Assembly: GCA_964369225.1 (NCBI GenBank)
Contig: CAYJER010000001.1
Span: 124,001 to 188,000 of the forward strand
From: SIG603 sp964369225
GTDB lineage: Bacteria; Bacillota; Clostridia; Oscillospirales; Acutalibacteraceae
DNA length: 64,000 bases
Direction of reading: 5' to 3'
A model generated the notes under the pieces. That model was not told the DNA's origin. It worked only from the letters and a program-made list of their open reading frames with translations, and did not search any database. This document shows positions 1 through 7,767 of the stretch, piece by piece. Both the position numbers and the translations under genes were made by a program. The first letter of the stretch is position 1; every line of letters begins with the position of its first letter.

Positions 1-321
1 CTTGAGCTTAAGAGTTTTAGCAGCCTTTGAAAAACCACGAGGAAAAGGTTTAAGAGCCATGCTAACGTGTGGTAGATCATATATTTCTGCTATGCTAGAC
101 ACTCTTTTCTCAAAATTATTCGACACAATATAGACCTTTAAACCGCTTCGCTCAATTTTGCGAACCCAATCAATTGCACCAATTAACGGAACTTTTGAGC
201 TATGCGAACAAAGGGTATTATCAACATCTAAAAGAACTGCCTTTACGCCCATTCTTCTAAATGTGCATAATTTAATATCGGTAACCTTATCGACAAATAA
301 AGTTGGCAATAGAAGTTTCAT
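1..321 (-). CDS. yqeG: YqeG-family HAD IIIA phosphatase, C-terminus cut by window edge
   Basis: The reverse strand reads 107 codons from an ATG at 321 to the window edge without a stop. The HAD nucleophile motif DVDNTL is seen at about residues 32-37, and SNNFEKR (motif II) follows, as in the YqeG family of small (about 170-residue) class IIIA HAD phosphatases of Bacillota. YqeG relatives are implicated in ribosome assembly and phosphatidylglycerophosphate dephosphorylation; which applies here cannot be told. An AGAGAGG ribosome binding site lies about 9 bases before the ATG. It follows rpsU on the same strand and is probably co-transcribed with it. The C-terminal part, including motifs III and IV, lies outside the window. 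Confidence 0.88.
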   Translation of the reverse strand, partial: MKLLLPTLFVDKVTDIKLCTFRRMGVKAVLLDVDNTLCSHSSKVPLIGAIDWVRKIERSGLKVYIVSNNFEKRVSSIAEIYDLPHVSMALKPFPRGFSKAAKTLKLK

Positions 322-360
322 TAAACGATACCTCTCTTTAACTACATACATATCATCATA

Positions 361-377
361 GGGGAGGATTACTCCCC
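361..377 (-). terminator. Short GC hairpin between rpsU and yqeG
   Basis: GGGGAG-GATTA-CTCCCC is a perfect 6-bp stem with a 5-base loop just after the rpsU stop. No T-run follows on the minus strand, so it is more likely an attenuator, RNA-stability or processing hairpin that lowers yqeG expression than a full terminator. Confidence 0.35.
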
Positions 378-393
378 CCCTAAAATGTATAAA

Positions 394-570
394 TTATTTA
401 AATTTACGTTTACGAGCAGCTTCAGACTTCTTTTTACGCTTAACTGAAGGTTTCTCATAAGCTTCTCTCTTGCGAACTTCAGCAATAACGCCAGCTCTTG
501 CGCATTGTTTTTTGAAACGTCTTAACGCACTGTCAAGAGACTCGTTGTCTTTTATTCTTATCTCAGCCAT
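394..570 (-). CDS. rpsU: 30S ribosomal protein S21
   Basis: This is a 58-residue protein starting MAEIRIKDNESLDSALRRFK and ending in a Lys/Arg-rich tail, the full length expected for bacterial S21. S21 binds 16S rRNA near the 3' end in the small subunit and takes part in initiation. The start is preceded by GGGAGGG, and an excellent promoter lies 60-90 bases upstream. It leads a small unit with yqeG. Nothing is unusual. Confidence 0.97.
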   Translation of the reverse strand: MAEIRIKDNESLDSALRRFKKQCARAGVIAEVRKREAYEKPSVKRKKKSEAARKRKFK

Positions 571-629
571 CTATATCCCTCCCATCCGCCATAAGGCAGG
601 GGTTATTTGTTATTAATTATAACAGAATT

Positions 630-658
630 ATTATACATCTTTTCAAGAGATATGTCAA
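630..658 (-). promoter_or_regulatory. Sigma-A promoter of rpsU
   Basis: On the minus strand a consensus TTGACA (653-658) is separated by exactly 17 bases from a consensus TATAAT (630-635), giving a start point about 50 bases before the rpsU ATG. Confidence 0.85.
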
Positions 659-718
659 GCTATTTTGAATTTTTTTTATTATTTTTGGAAAAATATTAAT
701 GTTTTACTAGTTTTATGA

Positions 719-1414
719 TTACCAAACACTTGCAATTAGCAATATAATTACAATTATGGGTGCTATACCCCAACCAATTTTCTGTGTAACTAAATAAAAA
801 TCACTCGGTTCAGGATCTTCTACTCCTAGACTGTATCTTAGAGTAAAGAAAAATCGTGGGAATATAATATCTACTAGCACTAAGATAATAGTAATTATTG
901 CAATTGTTAAATACATAGGATCTCCCCTTGTAAATACATTTGTTGCTAAAGCAACTTTCACAATTGAATCTATATCTGGAACAAGATAATCATTAGTTTC
1001 ATCTTCTGAATATATTGCAAAGATACTTACTATTTCTCCGTCATTATTAAAATATATACCACTTGAAGTATCACTATAGTAATAACCTTCAAACATAAGC
1101 TCATCTGATTGCATTATGTTTATGTATTGCTTTGTGTCTTCTTTTTTTGTAAATTTAAGTTGATATTCAAAATACATATCACCAGGCAGTTTAAAGCTTA
1201 CATTTGTTTCATTTTCTGAAACAAATTGAGATGTAATTTCAATATATCTTGCAATTCCAAAACTACCCGTGTACGATCTTGTGTCGCCATCGATACTCTC
1301 AATCAACCGTTCACCTCTATACTCAACCACTTTTTGATTATAGATATTTAAATATGGTATCGCAAGCAGAATTACAACAATAACTGTAATAGCTATTATA
1401 ATCTTCTTTTTCAA
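719..1414 (-). CDS. Hypothetical membrane protein with central soluble domain
   Basis: The 231-residue product has an N-terminal hydrophobic segment (about residues 4-23), a polar Asp/Glu/Tyr-rich middle, and two hydrophobic segments near the C-terminus (about 168-192 and 212-230) separated by a loop containing FTLRYSLGVEDPEPSDF. That loop resembles small Bacillota membrane proteins of the DUF6199 type, but I do not recognise the family with certainty. The start is a TTG at 1414, chosen because AGAGGG lies 8 bases ahead of it. It stands alone after a tRNA terminator. No function can be assigned. Confidence 0.7.
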   Translation of the reverse strand: MKKKIIIAITVIVVILLAIPYLNIYNQKVVEYRGERLIESIDGDTRSYTGSFGIARYIEITSQFVSENETNVSFKLPGDMYFEYQLKFTKKEDTKQYINIMQSDELMFEGYYYSDTSSGIYFNNDGEIVSIFAIYSEDETNDYLVPDIDSIVKVALATNVFTRGDPMYLTIAIITIILVLVDIIFPRFFFTLRYSLGVEDPEPSDFYLVTQKIGWGIAPIIVIILLIASVW

Positions 1415-1446
1415 ATGTAATACCCTCTTTCTGACTAAAGAAAAAT

Positions 1447-1495
1447 CCGAACCATTCTCAACAGCTTATAGCTTTTTGATAGGTTCGGAATTTTT
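1447..1495. terminator. Bidirectional terminator after the CAU tRNA
   Basis: CCGAACC (1447-1453) pairs with GGTTCGG (1482-1488), with an inner AGCT/AGCT stem. T-runs flank both sides (TTTTT at 1491-1495 on plus; ATTTTT on minus). It separates the tRNA from the membrane protein gene downstream. Confidence 0.65.
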
Positions 1496-1498
1496 AGT

Positions 1499-1575
1499 TG
1501 GTGGGCCATCACGGACTCGAACCGCGGACCAACCGGTTATGAGCCGGTTGCTCTAACCAACTGAGCTAATGGCCC
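1499..1575 (-). tRNA. tRNA with CAU anticodon (Met or lysidine-type Ile2)
   Basis: On the minus strand the 7-bp acceptor stem GGGCCAT/ATGGCCC, the D-arm TAGCTCAGTTGGTTAGAGC, an anticodon loop CTCATAA (anticodon CAT), the T-arm GGTTCGAGTCC and an encoded CCA end are all visible. CAU may be elongator Met or Ile2, whose C34 becomes lysidine. The GGCTCATAACC anticodon arm resembles Bacillota Ile2, but sequence alone does not settle it. It has its own promoter and terminator. Confidence 0.93.
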
Positions 1576-1604
1576 AGATTGTATACGTCTTAACAACATG
1601 AATG

Positions 1605-1633
1605 ATTATATCATGAAAGCATTCAGTTGTCAA
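1605..1633 (-). promoter_or_regulatory. Promoter of the CAU tRNA
   Basis: TTGACA (1628-1633) and TATAAT (1605-1610) on the minus strand with 17-base spacing, both exact consensus, about 30 bases before the tRNA 5' end. Confidence 0.85.
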
Positions 1634-1658
1634 GACTTTTTTCCAATTTTTTATAATA

Positions 1659-1976
1659 TTATCTAAGTTTATATTGTTTGCCCCATATTTCCAGTGCAGA
1701 AAGTACAGGTTTTAAACTTAAACCTAGCTCTGTTAGAGTGTATTCAACCTTTGGAGGAATTTCGGCATACACTTTTCTGCTTAATAATCCGTCTTCTTCC
1801 ATCTGTCTTAAATTCGAGGTTAATACTTTTTGAGAGATTCCGGCTACAGACTTTTTAAGTTCTCCAAATCTTTTAGTTCCATCATTTAAATCTCTTAGAA
1901 TTAACACTTTCCATTTATCGCCTATTAACATCAACGTTGTCTCTATAGGACAAGCAGGTAAATTCTCTTTCATCAC
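1659..1976 (-). CDS. HxlR-family winged-helix transcriptional regulator
   Basis: The 105-residue protein has the HxlR/MarR-like layout: an N-terminal Cys (CPIETTLMLIGDKWK), a helix-turn-helix around GELKKSVAGISQKVLTSNLR and the wing EIPPKVEYTLTELG. Members sense aldehydes, diamide or redox stress, often through the conserved N-terminal cysteine, here residue 9 in PACPIE. It follows the MATE exporter by 11 bases on the same strand, so it is probably co-transcribed and regulates it. The ligand is unknown. Confidence 0.9.
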   Translation of the reverse strand: MMKENLPACPIETTLMLIGDKWKVLILRDLNDGTKRFGELKKSVAGISQKVLTSNLRQMEEDGLLSRKVYAEIPPKVEYTLTELGLSLKPVLSALEIWGKQYKLR

Positions 1977-1987
1977 TTATTCCTCGC

Positions 1988-3358
1988 TTATATCTTTATT
2001 TTAAGCCAATTGCCTTTTTTGTATCTAAACCAACCCATTGAAAGCCTTATTATCTGATCGCAAAAAAGACCTAACCATACACCCATCAAACCTAAACCTA
2101 ATGGATAACACAATATGTAACTAGCTAGCGGTCTTGCTATTCCAACACTTAACAACGAAACCACGGCAGTATATTTTGTGTCGCCAGCACCCCTTAAACA
2201 TCCCAATATTGTAACTTGCGCAATTTGGACATACATTACTACACACAACAGATTAATTATCATTCTGCCATATTCTAAAACCTCTGGTGTTTGGTCGAAC
2301 AGCGCAAACAGCTCCATTCCAAAAAACATTAATATTGCAGTTATAAACACAGCACATGCAAACCCTAGCAATATGCAAGTATTTGCATACTTTTTTGCTA
2401 AATCGGTTCTTTTTTGCCCCAGACTTCTTCCAACTAATGCTACCGATGCTACAGCTAGTCCATCTGCAAACGCAAAAGATAACGCCATAAAATTAGAGCC
2501 TATCTGATGTGAACCATATTCTATTGTCCCTAAATTTGCAACAGTCAATGCAAAAAGCAAGAAACCTATGCGTAAAAAAATCTGATCTAAGAACGCACTC
2601 ACTCCAACTTTAAGACCAGATTGTAAGTCCTTTTTCTCTGCAATAAAACTTTTTACGGCGGCTATGTAAATAAATCTGTCTTTTTTAAGCAAAGATATAA
2701 CACTTAAAACACAGGCAACAAAAGCACCTATCGCCGTCGCTGTAGCCGCTCCCATAACTCCCATAGCAGGAAATCCAAACCGCCCCTCAATAAGCAAGAA
2801 ATTACATATTACATTGACTACATTAGAAGTCATGTTGGTAATCATTGATATTCTTGTATTGCCTGCACCTCTTTGGGCTGCATTTATGATCATTCCTATC
2901 ACATTAAAAACAAGAGTTCCCATGACTATTCTTAAATAACCTACCGAATTATCATGCGTATCTGCGTTAGAGCCACAAATCATCATTATAAAATCGGCAA
3001 ACACGACAAACAGTGTAGATACAATTACAACTAAGGCAAGTCCTAATAACATGGCAGTTCTTAAAACCTTATTAGCACTTTCTCTGTCGTCTTCACCTCT
3101 TCTTCTTGCAACAAGAGATGACACAGCTACACTTATCGCTATAAACACGCTCATTCCTATAAATCTAGGCTGAACCGTTAGACCAACAGAAGCGATAGCA
3201 GATATACCCAAAACGCCAACCATTATTGAGTCAACAAAACCTGTTAAACTCATAAGGAATGACTCAAGCACAGAGGGCCACGCCATTTTGACAGTGTTTT
3301 TTAGTATTTCTTTATTTTCTTCTGTTTTTATATTTTTACAACTTTCTACTATTCCCAT
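1988..3358 (-). CDS. MATE-family multidrug efflux transporter
   Basis: A 456-residue, highly hydrophobic protein with about 12 membrane segments arranged as two similar halves, typical in length for MATE/NorM exporters, which expel cationic drugs or metabolites in exchange for Na+ or H+. Family-like stretches include WPSVLESFLMSLTGFVDSIM in helix 1 and GCLRGAGDTKYTAVVSLLS in the second half. It is the first gene of a two-gene unit with the HxlR regulator. The ribosome binding site is weak, so the exact start is a little uncertain. The substrate cannot be predicted. Confidence 0.92.
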   Translation of the reverse strand: MGIVESCKNIKTEENKEILKNTVKMAWPSVLESFLMSLTGFVDSIMVGVLGISAIASVGLTVQPRFIGMSVFIAISVAVSSLVARRRGEDDRESANKVLRTAMLLGLALVVIVSTLFVVFADFIMMICGSNADTHDNSVGYLRIVMGTLVFNVIGMIINAAQRGAGNTRISMITNMTSNVVNVICNFLLIEGRFGFPAMGVMGAATATAIGAFVACVLSVISLLKKDRFIYIAAVKSFIAEKKDLQSGLKVGVSAFLDQIFLRIGFLLFALTVANLGTIEYGSHQIGSNFMALSFAFADGLAVASVALVGRSLGQKRTDLAKKYANTCILLGFACAVFITAILMFFGMELFALFDQTPEVLEYGRMIINLLCVVMYVQIAQVTILGCLRGAGDTKYTAVVSLLSVGIARPLASYILCYPLGLGLMGVWLGLFCDQIIRLSMGWFRYKKGNWLKIKI

Positions 3359-3549
3359 ATGATTTTTTCATACTTTTCCCTTCTATAGCATTCACGAGTT
3401 CCCACGTGTGGACAAAACTAAATTTGATAAAATATTGTAGTACTCTGTGTCAATTAAAACTTTACAAATGCTAGTAGATAATGTTCAAGACCAGTGATGC
3501 TTCTTAGTTTCTTTGATTTATAACAAATTCGTCAAATTTCACAAATTAA

Positions 3550-3627
3550 TGTAGGAGACGGGTTTCCCGTCCCGTACAAACTAGCGATTATGACTAAACC
3601 CTCAGACGACCACAGGTCGCCCCTACA
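3550..3627. repeat. 78-bp terminal-inverted-repeat element, copy 1
   Basis: The stretch starts TGTAGGAG and ends CCCCTACA, an imperfect terminal inverted repeat. Inside are two further palindromes: GACGGG-TTT-CCCGTC (3557-3571) and CGACC-ACA-GGTCG (3607-3619). A second element with the same ends and exactly the same 78-base length lies at 48515-48592, although the interiors differ. It is non-coding and fills most of the 324-base gap between the MATE gene and tex. The rest of that gap is AT-rich with no gene that I can see. The form fits a miniature (MITE/REP-like) repeat. Confidence 0.6.
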
Positions 3628-3684
3628 TGGTTAAAATGTAAAATTTTGGCTGAAACAGGGTCGCCCTAACTTTAATTTATGAAT

Positions 3685-5817
3685 TTATTCGGTGGTAGGC
3701 AACAACATAGTTAAAGCTATCCTTTTCTTTGCAACATCAACTGAAGTTACCCAAACCTTAATAATATCGCCAACCGCTAAAACGTCTGACGGATGTTTTA
3801 TAAATTTTTTGCTTATCTGAGTTATATGAACTAGTCCATCTTGATGCACTCCTATATCAACAAACACACCGAAATCCACAACATTTCTGACAGTACCCAT
3901 AAGCTCCATTCCATTTTTTAAGTCTTTAATGTCTTTAATGTCACTTCTTAAGGTTATTTTCTCTATTTCATCCCTTGGATCTCTACCAGGAGTTGTAAGC
4001 TCTTTAATTATATCCATTAAACTTGGAACACCTATTTCTGCTTCTTCTGATATTTTTTCTATGCCAACACTTTGAGCCTTTTCCTGCAAATCTGAAAAGC
4101 CGTTTTCAGGCATTTTCTTAAGACTATATCCACAGGCTGAAAGTACTTTTTCTGCGTTTTTATAAGATTCAGGGTGAACCGCTGTGTTATCTAGTATATT
4201 TTTACTCTCACTGACTCTTAAAAACCCAGCACACTGTTCAAATGCCTTGTTGCCAAGCTTAGACACTTTTTTAAGTTCTGTACGATTCTTAAAATATCCG
4301 TTCTCTTGTCTGTAAGCAATAATATTTTTAGCAAGCGCTGGACCTATCCCAGCTACATTTTCAAGTAATGATGCAGAGGCTGTATTTAAGTCAACTCCAA
4401 CTGTGTTTACGCAGTCTTCAATCACTGCCCTTAAAGTTTCGTCTAATCTTTTTTGTGGCATGTCGTGTTGATATTGCCCCACACCTATTGCTTTTGGGTC
4501 TATTTTTACAAGCTCTGCCAGTGGATCTTGAAGTCTGTGTGCTATAGAAACCGCACTTCTTAAAGTTAAATCAAAGTTAGGGTACTCTTGTGCCGCTAGT
4601 TTTGATGCAGAATAAACCGATGCACCAGCCTCGCTAACTACCATATACTCAACATCTAAATTTTCTTCACTTATTAGTTTGTCTGCAAAAATCTCCGTTT
4701 CTTTAGAGGCTGTTCCGTTTCCTATTGCCATAAGAGTTGCAGAATGCTTCTTAACAAGGGCTTTTATTTTTTCTGCTGCTTCTTTTTCTTTTCTGTCTCC
4801 ATGAGTAGGGTATATAACATCCGTGTCAAGAACTTTGCCCGTTTCATCGACCACTGCCACCTTACATCCTGTTCTGTATCCAGGGTCTAAACCGATAGTC
4901 ACTCTGCCCTTAACAGGAGGTTGCATAAGAAGTGGTCTTAAATTCATACCAAAAACTTTTATTGCACTCTCTGCTGCTTTTTCTGTAAGCTCTGCCCTTA
5001 TCTCTCTTTCGATTGACGGCTCAATTAGTCGTTTATAGGCATCTTTAGCCGCTACTCTTACAAACTCACCACAAAGAGAACTGTTCTTCACATAGCTACC
5101 TAAAATTATGTTGTCGGAACGCAGTTCATCAAGCCTAACACTTACCTTTAAAAAGCCCTCTTTCTCTCCCCTATCAATAGCCAATACTCTGTGTCCTGCT
5201 AATTTTGCTACTGGTTGACTAAACTCTGCATAGGTAGAATATACGCTGTCTTCATCTTTGGTAGCCTTACTTGAAAGAATGCCTTGTGCAAAACACACAT
5301 ATCTAAGTCTTTTTCTTATGTTTGCATCCTCTGAAATAAGCTCTGCTATTATATCATTAGCACCTTTTAGTGCGTCTTCTACCGTCTCATAATCTTTCGC
5401 TAGTGTATAAGGGTCTAATTTTGGATTTTGCTCCAAAATTTTAAGTGCAAGTGGTTCATAGCCTTTTTCTTTTGCTATAGAGGCCCTTGTTTTTCTTTTA
5501 GGTTTGAATGGTCTGTATATGTCTTCAATTTCACTTAAAATTTTAGCTTCATCCAACGCTTTAATTATTGTTTCATCTAGTTTACCTTGAGATTCAATAA
5601 GGTTTTTTATCTCTGTTTTTCTGGCTTCAAAGTTCTTTAAATAAACGTATCTATCTGATATTTCACGTATTTTTTGGTCGTCAAGAGAACCATGAGCCTC
5701 TTTTCTATACCTAGCTATAAAGGGAATTGTGTTACCTTCTTCAATCAAAGACAGCAAATTATCTATTTGCCATGATAAAAGTTTAAATTCCTCTGATAAA
5801 ATTGTTGAATATTCCAT
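3685..5817 (-). CDS. tex: Tex-family RNA-binding transcription accessory protein
   Basis: About 710 residues, the normal length of Tex. Domains in order are an N-terminal helical Tex domain (IARYRKEAHGSLDD), a YqgF RNase-H-like domain (GLDPGYRTGCKVAVVD), helix-hairpin-helix motifs (LLENVAGIGPALAKNI) and a C-terminal S1 domain (NVVDFGVFVDIGVHQDGLVH). Tex binds nucleic acids and affects transcription and RNA handling. I place the start at the ATG at 5817 because GGAG lies 6 bases ahead of it. The ATG at 5829 has no ribosome binding site, and that GGAG itself overlaps it. It is divergent from a HAD phosphatase gene. Confidence 0.95.
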   Translation of the reverse strand: MEYSTILSEEFKLLSWQIDNLLSLIEEGNTIPFIARYRKEAHGSLDDQKIREISDRYVYLKNFEARKTEIKNLIESQGKLDETIIKALDEAKILSEIEDIYRPFKPKRKTRASIAKEKGYEPLALKILEQNPKLDPYTLAKDYETVEDALKGANDIIAELISEDANIRKRLRYVCFAQGILSSKATKDEDSVYSTYAEFSQPVAKLAGHRVLAIDRGEKEGFLKVSVRLDELRSDNIILGSYVKNSSLCGEFVRVAAKDAYKRLIEPSIEREIRAELTEKAAESAIKVFGMNLRPLLMQPPVKGRVTIGLDPGYRTGCKVAVVDETGKVLDTDVIYPTHGDRKEKEAAEKIKALVKKHSATLMAIGNGTASKETEIFADKLISEENLDVEYMVVSEAGASVYSASKLAAQEYPNFDLTLRSAVSIAHRLQDPLAELVKIDPKAIGVGQYQHDMPQKRLDETLRAVIEDCVNTVGVDLNTASASLLENVAGIGPALAKNIIAYRQENGYFKNRTELKKVSKLGNKAFEQCAGFLRVSESKNILDNTAVHPESYKNAEKVLSACGYSLKKMPENGFSDLQEKAQSVGIEKISEEAEIGVPSLMDIIKELTTPGRDPRDEIEKITLRSDIKDIKDLKNGMELMGTVRNVVDFGVFVDIGVHQDGLVHITQISKKFIKHPSDVLAVGDIIKVWVTSVDVAKKRIALTMLLPTTE

Positions 5818-5828
5818 GTAATTCTCCA

Positions 5829-5857
5829 TTGCATTATTATTGATTTAATAGTATAAT
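5829..5857 (+). promoter_or_regulatory. Promoter of the HAD phosphatase gene
   Basis: TTGCAT (5829-5834) and TATAAT (5852-5857) with 17-base spacing, 38 bases before the start codon. The -35 overlaps the beginning of the divergent tex reading frame. Confidence 0.5.
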
Positions 5858-5894
5858 TTTAACATACAACTATAAATATAGCAAGGAGCAGATT

Positions 5895-6497
5895 ATGATA
5901 AATACAATTATTTTTGATATAGGTAATGTATTGGCTTATTTTTGTTGGCGTGAAGTCTACAGAGAAATTTTCAATGATGAAGAATACGAAATAGCACAAG
6001 CTATTACGGTAAATTCTCTTGATTCATGGAATTTAATTGACAAGGGTGTTATGGACTTTGATGATTTTTTTGAAATAGTGTGTGAAAATCACCCTGAATA
6101 TAAAAGTAAAATAAAAAATGCAGTTATAGAGATTTTTAATAGAATATCTCCGTTTGATTACGCCGAAGAATTTGTGAGACACTACAAAGAAAAAGGCTAT
6201 AAAGTATATATCCTTTCAAACTATGGGGAATTGCCATTCTTGCTTTCAAGAGAGCGTTTCAGTTTTTTAAGTTATACAGATGGAGGAATTATTTCTTATG
6301 AGGTAAAGATGATAAAACCTGAAAAAGAAATCTATCACACCCTAATGAAACGATATAACATCGACCCATGTCAGGCAGTATTTATTGATGACAATGAACA
6401 TAATATTATTTCAGCTAGAGAACTTGGAATAAACTCAATACATTTTACAGACTATAAAAAAGCAAGAGAAGAGCTTGACAACTTATTATCACAATAA
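5895..6497 (+). CDS. HAD-superfamily phosphatase (YihX-like)
   Basis: A 200-residue protein with the N-terminal nucleophile motif FDIGNVL, motif II ILSNYG, the Lys of motif III in KMIKPEKEIY and motif IV FIDDNEHNI. The second acidic residue of the usual DxD is Gly, as in YihX-type sugar-phosphate phosphatases, which hydrolyse phosphomonoesters such as glucose-1-phosphate. AAGGAG lies 7 bases before the ATG. It is followed by UDP-galactopyranose mutase on the same strand, separated by 69 bases. The physiological substrate cannot be inferred. Confidence 0.88.
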   Translation: MINTIIFDIGNVLAYFCWREVYREIFNDEEYEIAQAITVNSLDSWNLIDKGVMDFDDFFEIVCENHPEYKSKIKNAVIEIFNRISPFDYAEEFVRHYKEKGYKVYILSNYGELPFLLSRERFSFLSYTDGGIISYEVKMIKPEKEIYHTLMKRYNIDPCQAVFIDDNEHNIISARELGINSIHFTDYKKAREELDNLLSQ

Positions 6498-6566
6498 ACA
6501 GCTATTAATTTAGGAAAGAAAGGACAGTCATTAAGATAATTCTTAGCAAATGACAAAGGTATATAA

Positions 6567-7667
6567 ATGAAAAAATATGATTTTTTAATTGTTGGCGCAG
6601 GACTTTTTGGAGCAGTATCCGCATGTGAACTTACAAAAAAGGGATATAAATGTCTCGTTATAGATAAACGTAATCATATCGGAGGAAATATATTTAGCGA
6701 GGAAAATGAGGGCATAAATGTTCACAAGTATGGTGCGCATATTTTTCATACATCTGATAAAGAAGTTTGGGATTATGTGAATAGCTTCGCTGAATTTAAC
6801 AACTACATTAATTCACCTATGGCAATATATAAAGATGAACTTTACAATCTGCCATTTAATATGAATACCTTTAGCAAAATGTGGGGAATTAAGACACCTA
6901 AAGAGGCTAAAGAGATTATTAATTCCCAAATAGTCTCATTAAACATTACACAACCTAAAAATCTTGAAGAGCAAGCTCTTTCTTTAGTCGGAACCGATAT
7001 TTACGAAAAACTAATTAAAGGCTATACACAAAAACAGTGGGGACGTGATTGCAAAGACTTACCAAAATTTATAATCAACAGGCTTCCAGTTAGATTTACC
7101 TATGACAACAACTATTTTAACGATAGATATCAAGGCATACCTATTGGCGGTTACACAAAAATGGTAGAAAAAATGTTATCTGGAGTTGAAGTCTTGCTTG
7201 AAACAGATTACTTTGCATTTATAAATAAAAATCCTGATATAGCCGAAAAAACAATCTATACTGGAATGATTGACGAATATTTTGGCTACAGCCTAGGAAC
7301 TTTAGAGTACAGAAGTGTAAGGTTTGAAACAGAGGTTATAGATGAAGAAAATTATCAAGGAAACGCAGTTGTGAACTTCACCGATGAAAATATTCCATAC
7401 ACAAGAATTATAGAACATAAACATTTTGAGTTTTCACAAACTGAAAAAACTGTAATTTCAAAAGAGTATTCAGCTGAATGGACAAAAAAAGAAGAGCCTT
7501 ATTACCCTATAAACAATCAGGAAAACAATAGCCTTTATGAGAAATATAGAGCTTTAAGCCTTAACGAAAAAGATATTTATTTTGGTGGAAGACTAGGTTC
7601 TTATAAATATTACGACATGGATAAGGTCATTAGAAACGCACTTGATTTTTCAGCTAATTTTAAATGA
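6567..7667 (+). CDS. glf: UDP-galactopyranose mutase
   Basis: This 366-residue flavoprotein interconverts UDP-galactopyranose and UDP-galactofuranose, the Galf donor for surface glycans. The FAD-binding motif GAGLFGAVSA is at residues 9-18. GANIFH-type active-site sequence (GAHIFHTSDKEVWDYV), YTQKQWG and the C-terminal FGGRLGSYKYYDMDKVI are all characteristic. Length is normal. The ribosome binding site is weak. The leader contains GAAAGGACAGTCA (6518-6530), which recurs ahead of malF. It is separated by 8 kb from the capsule locus but probably feeds it. Confidence 0.96.
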   Translation: MKKYDFLIVGAGLFGAVSACELTKKGYKCLVIDKRNHIGGNIFSEENEGINVHKYGAHIFHTSDKEVWDYVNSFAEFNNYINSPMAIYKDELYNLPFNMNTFSKMWGIKTPKEAKEIINSQIVSLNITQPKNLEEQALSLVGTDIYEKLIKGYTQKQWGRDCKDLPKFIINRLPVRFTYDNNYFNDRYQGIPIGGYTKMVEKMLSGVEVLLETDYFAFINKNPDIAEKTIYTGMIDEYFGYSLGTLEYRSVRFETEVIDEENYQGNAVVNFTDENIPYTRIIEHKHFEFSQTEKTVISKEYSAEWTKKEEPYYPINNQENNSLYEKYRALSLNEKDIYFGGRLGSYKYYDMDKVIRNALDFSANFK

Positions 7668-7726
7668 AAATATGTTCACACACAAGATTTCCAGAGCTCC
7701 TAGCATTTAAAAACAAATAAAAACTT

Positions 7727-7764
7727 AACCCCCGTAGCTTAATTGCCACGGGGGTTGTTGTTTT
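7727..7764. terminator. Bidirectional terminator between glf and the dockerin gene
   Basis: AACCCCCGT...ACGGGGGTT forms a strong GC stem, followed by GTTGTTTT on plus and a long T-rich tract on minus. It serves both convergent genes. Confidence 0.85.
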
Positions 7765-7767
7765 AAC

